A stretch of DNA of 64,000 nt from Hyaloraphidium curvatum. Taxonomy: Eukaryota > Monoblepharomycota > Hyaloraphidiomycetes > Hyaloraphidiales > Hyaloraphidiaceae. The position numbers and the translations under genes were made by a program. The stretch covers positions 682,001 to 746,000 of the forward strand of contig JAIVFI010000012.1 in NCBI GenBank assembly GCA_025558095.1, in the 5' to 3' direction. This document shows, one piece after another, positions 48,791 to 57,077 of the stretch (position 1 is its first letter; every line of letters begins with the position of its first letter). The notes under the pieces were generated by a model. It was not told the origin of the DNA, made no database searches, and saw nothing but the letters and a program-made list of their open reading frames with translations.

Positions 48791-49469
48791 TGCGACAACT
48801 TGTTTTCTGGTGGATTGCGGACGTCCCTCAACGCACGGCCACCGTTTTTCCTGAGCTCGAAGGGAAACAACCCCAGCCTCCGCGATCGGGCTGCGGAACG
48901 GCCATCGCGTTGCTCGTTTCGCACCCAGCTTTAGGCAAGCATTTCGGAAAGCAGAACCAGGTCGGTTTCCAGCTCCGCGGTGAATGCGTGAGCGGCAAAC
49001 TTTTCGCCAGTTGGTGGCCGTGCCAATTTCGAGGATCCGGTCAGGGGGAGAGCACTCGGAAAAACGGTCCGCAAAGCCCGTCGGGTCGGCCAGAGGCTTT
49101 TGTGCCGCAGTTGAAGCCTTTATCTACCCTGACGTTGGCCTACCGGCCCCCCTGCCATGCCCTAGCCCGACCGTAGCCCTGCCGTATACCCCCCAGCCCA
49201 TACCTCCTCGCCCCAGCCGACCCCGGCCGTCGTTTGCATAAGCCCGGCCCTCTCCACGACTTCTGTAGCGTCCAGCGGCGGCAGCGAGGCCGGCCGATCG
49301 TCGTTCCTCGTGCGGGGTGGATCGGCACGACGCCTCCGCAATATTGCGAGTTGGCAGAGGGGCAGATGGGTGGTCGGACCCGACCCGCTGCCACCCCTCA
49401 TCGTTCCCCGCCCGCCGCGTGCGGTGCATTCACCGCACAGAAAGGTGTTCCATTCCACACGACCGCGGC
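48791..49469. other. Intergenic, no gene recognised
   Basis: 5' flank of the secreted gene and 3' flank of F6 (both minus). Contains a C-rich tract around 49148-49225. No frame with family features. Confidence 0.5.
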
Positions 49470-51086
49470 TCACGAGCCGGCGCGGCAAGCAAAGTCCATG
49501 GTCGCCGTGATCCCGAGCCCCCTGACGATGCTCCACAGCCCGACCACGAGCGTGACCAGCGTGACCACCACCACGGTCCTCACGACATCGTAATCGACCG
49601 CAAACCCGAGGAACCTCCCCCGGAACCTCGCCACATCGGCGTACGAGGCGAGCACGGCGTCGTGCCGGCGGATGTCGGCGGCGAGCCCGGTGCCGCGGAC
49701 CACGGGCAGCTCGCGGATCTCGCGCTGCGCTTCGAGGTACAGGTCGCGGATGGAGGTCACCTGGGCGTTGGAGGCGGCGAGGGAGATGAGGTCGATGAGG
49801 GCGTGGCTGAGCAGCACGTTGGCGAGGTATGCAAGGTAGAAGGCGGGAACACACAACCCCGCGATCTGGAAACGCGGCGTGAGAACTCGAGAATAGAGCC
49901 ACTCGTTCCGTTGGGGTCTCACGATGTTGATGAGAGCCAAAACAACCGCCCCGAATGACGAGAACAGGGTCAACCTCGAGAAGCTGAAACTGGATATCCT
50001 CGTCCTCCAAACCGCCGTGAAGACGGCATGGAGCTCCGCGTACGGCTCGTCCGACACCGGCTCGCCGAGACGCGAAGCACCGGAGCGGAGGCGGAGGAGC
50101 AGATCCGCCAGGGCGAGCTTCATGGTCTTGTGTGCGACGCGCTCCGACAGCCTGAAGGTGCCGACATTCCCGGGGAAGCGGCAGATCGGGTTCACGTTGT
50201 GGCCAGCCAGACAGAGAACGGCGAATGCTCCGAGCGCAGCGGACCACGGAGTCGTCCAGAATTCACTCGCGAGGGTTACGACGGGGGTCCAGATCATCAT
50301 GAGCCCCATGCCGGTCATGAGAACCACCCTGAAGGAAGCCTCGAGGATCCGCAGCCAGGCAATGGCGCGGCCCAGGCCACCGGCGCATCCGGGAAGGCTG
50401 CAAGGACAGAGAGGATCGTTCGGATCGTGCGCGAGGAGCAGGAAACGCTCCGATTTCCCGGACCGCACAACGAGCTCCGTCCACCGTGCGAGGCCGGCGA
50501 GAGGGAACGCGTCGAGCAGCCCGGAACCGGATCGGGGCCGCGCGCCGAGCGCCCGGCGGTAGATGTCGAACGAAGGGTTGACGAGGAGGATCTGCGCCGC
50601 AAAGGCGAGCCACGTCGCATAGCCGATGGCGAGCTCCTTCGTGGCGAACAGGTCGCCGCGGAAGGCCCAAGTTGCCGAAACGGCGGCAGCCAGCCCTATG
50701 AAGACAACTGCGCTGCGCTCCAGGCTCCGGGCGGCAAACGGGGTCAACCACAGCTGCAGTGCCGTGATCGAGCGCAGGGCCGGCTGGGCGGCCAATCCCG
50801 CCAGCAGCTCCTTCTTGCCGAGCGGTCGGGCAATTCGGAGCCGCTCCGCACGATCTGGCGGCGGCGGGATTCCGGAGAAGGAGGGGACGAGCGCCGGGAA
50901 CGACGGCACCACGGCGAGGTACTCGGGCGGCGTCACGATGAAGCTCCCTTTGCCGTCCGCGTCCGCCGGGGCCTCTGCCGCGTTTAGTATGTCCACGACG
51001 ACGGCTCTGTCGCCGGTGCCGTGCTCGGGGGCCTCCAGGTGACACTGTGCACTATGCGAGGAAACGTCGGCGGAATCGCGGTCCAT
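49470..51086 (-). CDS. 7-TM CPC-motif family protein F6 (intact)
   Basis: From ATG 51086 (an upstream ATG at 51122 is possible). Motifs are VTPPEYLAVVPSFPAL, PLGKKELLAGLAAQ, TM1 and TM2, WTELVVRSGKSERF with LLAHDPNDPLCPCSLPGCAG, TM3 and TM4, RVAHKTMKLALADLLLRLRS, TM5 and TM6 with GLCVPAFYLAYL, LAASNAQVTSIRDLYLEAQ, and FRGRFLGFAVDYDVVRTVVV with GLWSIVRGLG. A 57-nt GT..AG intron at 49922-49866 is in frame; removing it takes out 19 residues without TM character just before the LCVP motif, where copies F3 and F5 also have an intron. The spliced protein is about 519 residues. With F2 this is the best reference copy of the family. The start codon is only 40 bp from the divergent gene at 51127. Confidence 0.8.
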   Translation of the reverse strand: MDRDSADVSSHSAQCHLEAPEHGTGDRAVVVDILNAAEAPADADGKGSFIVTPPEYLAVVPSFPALVPSFSGIPPPPDRAERLRIARPLGKKELLAGLAAQPALRSITALQLWLTPFAARSLERSAVVFIGLAAAVSATWAFRGDLFATKELAIGYATWLAFAAQILLVNPSFDIYRRALGARPRSGSGLLDAFPLAGLARWTELVVRSGKSERFLLLAHDPNDPLCPCSLPGCAGGLGRAIAWLRILEASFRVVLMTGMGLMMIWTPVVTLASEFWTTPWSAALGAFAVLCLAGHNVNPICRFPGNVGTFRLSERVAHKTMKLALADLLLRLRSGASRLGEPVSDEPYAELHAVFTAVWRTRISSFSFSRLTLFSSFGAVVLALINIVRPQRNEWLYSRVLTPRFQIAGLCVPAFYLAYLANVLLSHALIDLISLAASNAQVTSIRDLYLEAQREIRELPVVRGTGLAADIRRHDAVLASYADVARFRGRFLGFAVDYDVVRTVVVVTLVTLVVGLWSIVRGLGITATMDFACRAGS

Positions 51087-51126
51087 CTCGCCGCGCCAAG
51101 GATCCCGACGCCTCGAAGACACGGCA

Positions 51127-52344
51127 ATGGAATTCGAAACTGACGCCGCGGCCCCGACAGGTGCTTCCCCCGCGAGCCTCGCGTCGCTTCCGCCCGAGCT
51201 GCTCCCCGCCGTCCTGCGCCCGCTGGGCCGCCGCGACCTCGCCCGCTGCGCCGCAACCTGCCGTGCGCTCTACTCTGCCGCGATGGCGCTCCTGCTGCGG
51301 TCGCTGCGGCCCGTGCGGCGCGATTTCCCACTCTTCGAACGCGTGCTCGAAAAGACGCACCTCGCGGAAATGGTGCGCGAGCTCAGCCTGGACGGCGGGC
51401 TGGGACAAAAGGACATGTCGTGGTGCCTGCGCGCCTTTCGGAAGGTCAGGCGGCTGCGCGTCGAGCTGGCGAGGGACCGGGCGCCCGCGCCGGACGTGCT
51501 CCAAGGCCTGGAGGACCTGGAGGACCTCGAGCTGCGCTTCAGCGACCACGTGGGCAACGCGTTCCTCGCCGCTGTGGACTTTCCGCCGTTTCTGCGGAAG
51601 CTGGCGATAAGGATGGTGCGCTGGATCAACCACGAGCCGCCGGCGGAGGTGCTCGCGCGGATCGAGGAGATGTGCCCGAGGTTGGAAGCGCTCTCGCTGG
51701 CTCTCTTCCCGGACGGCGGCAGCAGTTTCCTGGAACGGATGGCGCGGGAGCATCCGGGCCTCGTGGGCAAGCTTGGCGTGCTCGAGGTCCCGCCGTCCGC
51801 CATCCCCCGGGCGCTGGCGTCGCACACGCTGTTCGCCCCGGCGGAGCTGGTGCTCCATTTCCCCCGGGCCGCCCGCGGGCAGGCCCCGTCGTCCGTCGCG
51901 CCCGCCTGGCTCTGGGACGCGGTCACCCGCCTGCGCTTTCGGCGGCTTGCCCTGCACGGCTTCCCGACCGCCTCCCTGCTGCGCGGTGTGCCGCGCACGG
52001 ACCTGCTGGTGCTAGCCGGGGACTTTGTTCCCTGCATCCCCGCATCCGATCTGCCCCGCGTCGTTGCAGGGATCGAATCCGCGGTGGGAAAGGTCGCCGT
52101 GGGTCCCTCGGTCCTGGACTCCGACCACGGTGGCGAGCGGGCCGCGTGGCGGCGTCTCGCCGCGCTGCCTCCAAGGACCGCGCCCCGGGCGATCAAGCTC
52201 GTCAAGCGCGATCGCCGGCCACCGCAGGCCGCTCCGCCGGCGCCATCACGGACCCGCATCTCCCGTGAGGATTCGGGCAATGCCACCGCGGGTCCGGGTC
52301 TCGGAAGGGCACCGAGGAAGATCTGGAAAGGGCGCGATGAATGA
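51127..52344 (+). CDS. F-box-like / leucine-rich protein A (intact)
   Basis: Intron-less, 405 residues. LASLPPELLPAVLRPLGRRDLARCAATCRALYSAAMALLL at about residues 18-57 has the classical F-box spacing (LP.ELL..V...L...DL.RCA.TCR.L). After a link RPVRRDFPLFERVLE come leucine-rich segments (MVRELSLDGGLGQKDM, VRRLRVELARD, LEDLELRFSDH, LRKLAIRMVRW, LEALSLALFPDG, ELVLHFPRAA). The C-terminus is basic. It fits an SCF substrate receptor. The decayed copy at 45354 is its closest relative in the window. Stop codons of this gene and of B are 16 bp apart, tail to tail. Confidence 0.75.
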   Translation: MEFETDAAAPTGASPASLASLPPELLPAVLRPLGRRDLARCAATCRALYSAAMALLLRSLRPVRRDFPLFERVLEKTHLAEMVRELSLDGGLGQKDMSWCLRAFRKVRRLRVELARDRAPAPDVLQGLEDLEDLELRFSDHVGNAFLAAVDFPPFLRKLAIRMVRWINHEPPAEVLARIEEMCPRLEALSLALFPDGGSSFLERMAREHPGLVGKLGVLEVPPSAIPRALASHTLFAPAELVLHFPRAARGQAPSSVAPAWLWDAVTRLRFRRLALHGFPTASLLRGVPRTDLLVLAGDFVPCIPASDLPRVVAGIESAVGKVAVGPSVLDSDHGGERAAWRRLAALPPRTAPRAIKLVKRDRRPPQAAPPAPSRTRISREDSGNATAGPGLGRAPRKIWKGRDE

Positions 52345-52360
52345 GGGGATCGGATTCAAT

Positions 52361-53632
52361 CTACAGGTCCGCGAAGTCGTCGTCGGAATCCTCGTAGTAC
52401 AAGAGGTCCTCCTCGCCGTCCTCGTCGTCGAAGAGGTCCGCGTCCGGCTCAACCCCGAACCGCACGCCATCTCCATCCAGATCGTCGCCGCCGAATCCTA
52501 CATCCGACTCGCCGTCTTCCGACTCTGCCCCCTCCTCGGGCTCGTCGGGCATCAGATCGGCCGCCCCCGGCGCGAGCACCTCGGCCAGCTCGGGCGTCAC
52601 CCGCACGACCCCGAGCTCCCCCATCCACGCTGCCACCTCCGCACGCAGGACCTCGACGTCATAGGGGCAAAGCCCCCGGGGCTTGCACAGCTCGCCGATC
52701 GTGATGCGGATGCCGGCGTCGTTCGGAACCAGCAGGTCGACCAGGTCGTCGCCGTGAGGGACGCGGAACAGCGTCGGGAGCAAGCGGTCGACAGTGAGAT
52801 CCTGCAGCGATGGCGGCATGCTGATGGTCACCAGCATATGGGAAGCGAGCTCCGAAAAGCGGAGCGAGGTGACGGAGGGCAGCTTGCTGATCGCTTCGAA
52901 GCTCTTCTTGCCAATCCGGGCCCCGTCCGTCTTGATGATCCTCCTCGGACGGAAATCGGGCGTGCCGCAGAGGAACGCAAAGGTGGCGTCGTCGAGCAAA
53001 TGCCACGTCGTCACCCGGCAACGGACCATCTTCGCCCCCGCGAAGAAGAGGCCGTGATGGTTGCTGCCGTCCAGGGACACCTCCAGATCCTCGAGCTCGT
53101 CGCTGTGCGCGATGATGTCAGCCAGCACCCGGGACATCGCTCCGAGCTTCTCGCCGCGGTACGCCAACGTCCGCAGGGCGGGGAACTCGAAGGGCTGGGA
53201 ATCGTTCCGCCACGAACCGCGGTCCAGCACCTCGAGTTGAGTGACCGAGCGGGGCACGGCACGAAGGACTGCACGCAGGGCGGCTTCGTCCTCGAAATCG
53301 AGGGAAGCCGACCGGAGATCCTGCAGCTCGGCGAGCAAACGCTTGACGACGTCGACGCCTTCGGCGGTCCGCGCGCCGCAGTCCGTCCGTACGCTCTTCA
53401 CGCACGCAAGCCACCCGCGGCGTCGCCAGTCCTCCATGCGGTCGAGCAGAGAGACGGCGAAGGAGCGCATGTGCACGAAGCGCGAGAAGGCGAGCGGGGT
53501 GAGGAGCGCCAGCGCGCCGCGGGACGCGCGGGCAAACTCGGACTGGCGGCGGTGCGGGAGGAACTCGGCGATGCGGTAGAGGATTTCGGGAGGGAAGACG
53601 GGCTCCGCGACGGTCGCTTTGGTTGGCTCCAT
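52361..53632 (-). CDS. F-box-like protein B with acidic tail (intact)
   Basis: Intron-less, 423 residues from ATG 53632. The head PVFPPEILYRIAEFLPHRRQSEFARASRGALALLTPL is F-box-like. The body alternates helices and strands with LRR-like character (LEVLDRGSW, LEDLEVSLDGSN, VTSLRFSELASHMLVTI, LQDLTVDRLL). The last 70 residues are strongly acidic (EEGAESEDGESD; DADLFDDEDGEED) and end with DDDFADL, a tail missing from the paralogue B'. It lies tail to tail with gene A and head to head (108 bp) with gene C. Confidence 0.7.
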   Translation of the reverse strand: MEPTKATVAEPVFPPEILYRIAEFLPHRRQSEFARASRGALALLTPLAFSRFVHMRSFAVSLLDRMEDWRRRGWLACVKSVRTDCGARTAEGVDVVKRLLAELQDLRSASLDFEDEAALRAVLRAVPRSVTQLEVLDRGSWRNDSQPFEFPALRTLAYRGEKLGAMSRVLADIIAHSDELEDLEVSLDGSNHHGLFFAGAKMVRCRVTTWHLLDDATFAFLCGTPDFRPRRIIKTDGARIGKKSFEAISKLPSVTSLRFSELASHMLVTISMPPSLQDLTVDRLLPTLFRVPHGDDLVDLLVPNDAGIRITIGELCKPRGLCPYDVEVLRAEVAAWMGELGVVRVTPELAEVLAPGAADLMPDEPEEGAESEDGESDVGFGGDDLDGDGVRFGVEPDADLFDDEDGEEDLLYYEDSDDDFADL

Positions 53633-53740
53633 CGGTGTTTTCGTGTTCGGATGGAGGTGACGAGTCGGTCGCTCGCCAGGTCTGAGTGGCTTCTCCAGAC
53701 GACAGCCGACTCTACCCACACTCGTGCCTTGAACGCACCG

Positions 53741-54898
53741 ATGCAAGCCCTTCCTCTAGCCGCCGAGCCCTTCACCGACGACAATATCGTCGCCGCCGAT
53801 GCCTCGCCGGTGGCGAGGGTCGCCGGCATCCCCGAGCTGCTCCGCCTCATCGCCAGCTGGTGCCCCTCCGGGTCGCGCACGCTGCTCAACCTGTGCCTCA
53901 TGTCGCGGGACTCGTACTCATCGGTGCTTCCGGTGCTCATGGAGACGGTCACCCCGGACTTTCGGACGGAGGAGCAGTTCGAGGCCTTCCTGGGCGACTC
54001 GCAAGGAACGAACCGCCACGGCCTCGTCCGCGGACTGGACGCCTTGTGCGTGAGGGAGCCGTACAAGCTCAGCGCAATGATACCCCTATGTCGCAATCTC
54101 AGGACCCTGACGCTGGATTCGGGTGCTCTTTCCGACGAGCTGGTGGCGCTCATTTCTGAAGTCGCCGGAGAGCTCGACGAGCTGGTGCTCGTGGTGTGGG
54201 CCTGGCCTGGGGAGACCTTTGATCTTCTGCGAGGCATGCGCAGGGTCAGTCGGCTCGAGTTCCGGTGCGCATCCCGCGGTATCCGCGTTCCCGAAAATGC
54301 CGCGCTCCCTGAGGTGTTGGAATCATTCGACATCGTTGATCTATCCGAAAACTGGATTCGGTTCTCTTGGGAAGGGTTCGGAATCCTTCTGCGGTTGATC
54401 GATGGTTGTTCCAGCTTGAAAGACTGGGGGCTGTGGTTCGAGGTTACGGCAGAGGACCTTGAACCCTTTCCAGCAGCCACATCGAAGCTTCGGAGGGTCA
54501 CCGTTTCCGCACTTTACGCGATGGATCTGCTGAAGCTTCCGGGGCTCGACCCGTTAGTCATTCACGTCTCAGGGTATCTCCCGGACGAGCATAAGGAAGA
54601 GGTTTTCCGGGCGATCGGGGAGCTCAAGTCTCTCGTCAACGTCATCGTAGCGACGGATGAAGTAGCAGACCTCGTCTCGCTCGTCGAAAGCTGCCTGCGT
54701 CTCCCCGACATCCAGGAGATGAACATCATATATCACGGAACGGAACTGCTCCGGAAATCCAAGGTACAGCCACGGCTGCGCGAGTTGCTGGGTCGTCCGC
54801 ATTCTCGGGTTACGATCCGCGTCTTTGGGCTGCTACAAGACGATTTTGCCGAGTTGGACGCATGGAAGGCAATGCCGCGGGTTACCATTGACACTTAG
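53741..54898 (+). CDS. F-box-like / leucine-rich protein C
   Basis: Intron-less, 385 residues from ATG 53741. IPELLRLIASWCPSGSRTLLNLCLMSRDSYSSVLPVLME at about residues 30-68 is a divergent F-box-like head. The remainder has leucine-rich segments (LRTLTLDSGALSDELV, DELVLVVWAWPG, VSRLEFRCAS, LLRLIDGCSSLKDWGLWF, LKSLVNVIVATD) and ends WKAMPRVTIDT. Its C-terminal half matches the fragment at 40750-41301, and its overall layout matches the gene at 21147-22244. It ends 35 bp before the convergent metallopeptidase gene. Confidence 0.7.
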   Translation: MQALPLAAEPFTDDNIVAADASPVARVAGIPELLRLIASWCPSGSRTLLNLCLMSRDSYSSVLPVLMETVTPDFRTEEQFEAFLGDSQGTNRHGLVRGLDALCVREPYKLSAMIPLCRNLRTLTLDSGALSDELVALISEVAGELDELVLVVWAWPGETFDLLRGMRRVSRLEFRCASRGIRVPENAALPEVLESFDIVDLSENWIRFSWEGFGILLRLIDGCSSLKDWGLWFEVTAEDLEPFPAATSKLRRVTVSALYAMDLLKLPGLDPLVIHVSGYLPDEHKEEVFRAIGELKSLVNVIVATDEVADLVSLVESCLRLPDIQEMNIIYHGTELLRKSKVQPRLRELLGRPHSRVTIRVFGLLQDDFAELDAWKAMPRVTIDT

Positions 54899-54933
54899 AA
54901 CACGTTGAGCGGCATTGCGAATACTGAGATGGT

Positions 54934-56502
54934 TCACTCCACGATCGGACCGTCCCACGCCTCGAGGTCCGCCAGCTGCGCCTTGGCCTCGTCCCGCGTC
55001 GGCACCCCCCACGCGTCAAAGTACCCCGACAGGTTCCTCCCCACGGCCTTGGAAATGGCGACCAGCCACGCGTCCCGCTTGGCGTCGTCGTCCTGCGGCC
55101 TCTCCTCCTCGGGCATCGCCGCGAACCCAGCAAACGCGTCGTAGAAGGGCTGCCACCCGAACTCGGCGACGAGCCGGGCGTACATGGCCAATGCGAGGAA
55201 CGGGTCGTCCTTCCACTTGGCAAAGTCGGGCGCGGCGAGGTATCTCTTCACTTCGGGGAGGGTTTCCTTGATGCGCGGGTTGTCCCACGCGGCCACGCCG
55301 TTGATCCGCTCCACAGCGTGCAGCACAAACACGTTGTTGGTCACCTCGTCCGTGCCCTCGAAGGTCCACGCGTCGCGCTGGCGGTTGTGCCCGATCTCGT
55401 GGTACGCGCCCCACACGGCGTTGCCGTCCGCGCGGATGGCCTTTTCGTCGAGCACGGCGAACAGCGACTCGTCGTCGGCGTCGTATGTGCCCATCAGGGG
55501 GTACCCGCTGTGCAGGTAGCCGAGCGAGATCTGCCGGTCCGCCACGAGGCGCTCGGGGAAGTTGAACGGCTCCCCGCCGAGCTCCTCGTACGTGACCAGC
55601 GCGTCCTCCCACAGCTGCATCAGCGACTCGGGGTCCTCCAGCGCCCTGAGCTTGGCCGAGGGGACGGTGAAGATGATGCGGGAACAGGCGAGCTCGCCCC
55701 AGGGAGCGGGGCGGTGACGGATCGAGTCGCGCCATTCGGCAAGAGAAGTCTCGCCGAGGATGAAGGTGGGAGCGGGCACCACGGCGCCGCTGATCTCGAC
55801 CTCGAACGAGCCCTCGCCGTCCTCGGGCACCACCACGTAGACGAGCCCGCCGAACGGCGAGGCAATGGTGGTGAGCTCGCCCTCGAGGGGATAGTCGAAC
55901 GACAGGTCCGGCCACCGCGTCCATGCCTGCTCCTCGGCGCCCTCCTCGTAATCCTGGTGGCACCCGCGCGCGACTTCCTTCTCGGAGTAGAGCTCGTCCG
56001 CGTGGGCGCCGATCCTGATCCTCAGGCCGCGTTCGATGGCCTCGGGTGCAGCGCGGATCTCGACGATGCCGCCCGGCCTGGCGTAGCGCTGGGTGCCGAT
56101 CCAGCGCCCGTAGGTCGCGTCTACCGACACCGTGGCGGGCTCATCGGTCGCATCGTCGGGAACCGAGCCGGGGAAGTCGGCGACGGCGGGGCACACGGCC
56201 TGCTCCTCGGGCGGCGCGAGCCTCCACGCTTCGGAGAGCACGAACAGCAGCAGCCTGTCGAGCCTGCGCTCCGGCCCGATCGGGTTCTCCCGCGAGGGCG
56301 TCAGCTCGCTTTCCCTGCTCGCAAACGCGTCCTTGGCCGCCGCGCACAGCGCGTCGATCTCGGGCAGCGGCGACTCCTTGGCGGTGCGCAGGGCGGCGGC
56401 GGCGGCCGATGCGGCGCGCGCGAGCTGCTTCTCCGCGGCGGGCAGCTCTTCCTCGCCGGAGATCCACCGCGCCACGAGGGCGAGCGCTTCGGATGCCTTC
56501 AT
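54934..56502 (-). CDS. M60-like (TCAF-type) metallopeptidase
   Basis: Intron-less, 522 residues from ATG 56502. An N-terminal helical region (1-115) is followed by the beta-rich region PATVSVDATYGRW...RYARPGGIVEIRAAP, which is the N-terminal part of the M60-like domain, GLRIRIGAHADELY, and SPFGGLVYVVVPEDGEG. The gluzincin motif HEIGHNRQRDAWTFEGTDEVTNN begins at residue 368: His368, Glu369 and His372, with a downstream Glu (about 386) in the usual TNN context. In other organisms M60-like peptidases cleave glycoproteins such as mucins; related vertebrate TCAF proteins act on TRP channels without proven protease activity. No signal peptide is seen, so the location is uncertain. Confidence 0.85.
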   Translation of the reverse strand: MKASEALALVARWISGEEELPAAEKQLARAASAAAAALRTAKESPLPEIDALCAAAKDAFASRESELTPSRENPIGPERRLDRLLLFVLSEAWRLAPPEEQAVCPAVADFPGSVPDDATDEPATVSVDATYGRWIGTQRYARPGGIVEIRAAPEAIERGLRIRIGAHADELYSEKEVARGCHQDYEEGAEEQAWTRWPDLSFDYPLEGELTTIASPFGGLVYVVVPEDGEGSFEVEISGAVVPAPTFILGETSLAEWRDSIRHRPAPWGELACSRIIFTVPSAKLRALEDPESLMQLWEDALVTYEELGGEPFNFPERLVADRQISLGYLHSGYPLMGTYDADDESLFAVLDEKAIRADGNAVWGAYHEIGHNRQRDAWTFEGTDEVTNNVFVLHAVERINGVAAWDNPRIKETLPEVKRYLAAPDFAKWKDDPFLALAMYARLVAEFGWQPFYDAFAGFAAMPEEERPQDDDAKRDAWLVAISKAVGRNLSGYFDAWGVPTRDEAKAQLADLEAWDGPIVE

Positions 56503-57077
56503 GGTCGGGAACCGCGGAGAGGTTGTCGGGCGGGATGGCAGGACCCGGAAAGGGCCCGCATTCGACTGGTGGGGTGCAACGCGAGGACGTCCCGGGAAGG
56601 AACTGGATTGGGACACCTGTTCGGTCACGAAGCGGAAGAAGAACTACTGGGACCATATCGTGGAGTGGGCGTCGGAAGGACCCTGGCGAGGAGAGCGACC
56701 GACCTGTGAGCGTGAGCCAGCACAACTCGGACGACTCCCGTCCGAATCTGAGCGGGAATCGCATCCCTACGATGAGGTCGGGAGCGACGAGAGTGACTGG
56801 TGATGTAGACTTCGATCATTGGCTCCTGGAATCGCCCAGGCATGGCCCATGGAGTGGAGGAACGTTTCTCCGCACCTCCTCGATTCTCCGCAAGTTCTTC
56901 GTAGTTGCCCGCAGTCTCGCCTCTCACGATCTGAAGAGCACCGTAGCCATCTCTGTGCCTCATTCTCGGCCAGTGCGTTTGCGCAAGGCGCCTCACTCAG
57001 GTTGTTCCGTGTGGCCGGGCGTCAGGGGCCACGCGTCCGCAGCAGCGCGTCCCCCCACATCCGCCCGATTGCCCGCC
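56503..57077. other. Divergent intergenic region
   Basis: 575 bp between the start codons of the metallopeptidase (-) and the glucosyltransferase (+). No gene; it should hold both promoters. Lower GC around 56770-56820. Confidence 0.5.

Noticed and set aside
49130-49230. C-rich tract as a G-quadruplex or regulatory element
   Set aside because: Runs of C are irregular and consistent with the general base composition; no clear four-run pattern.
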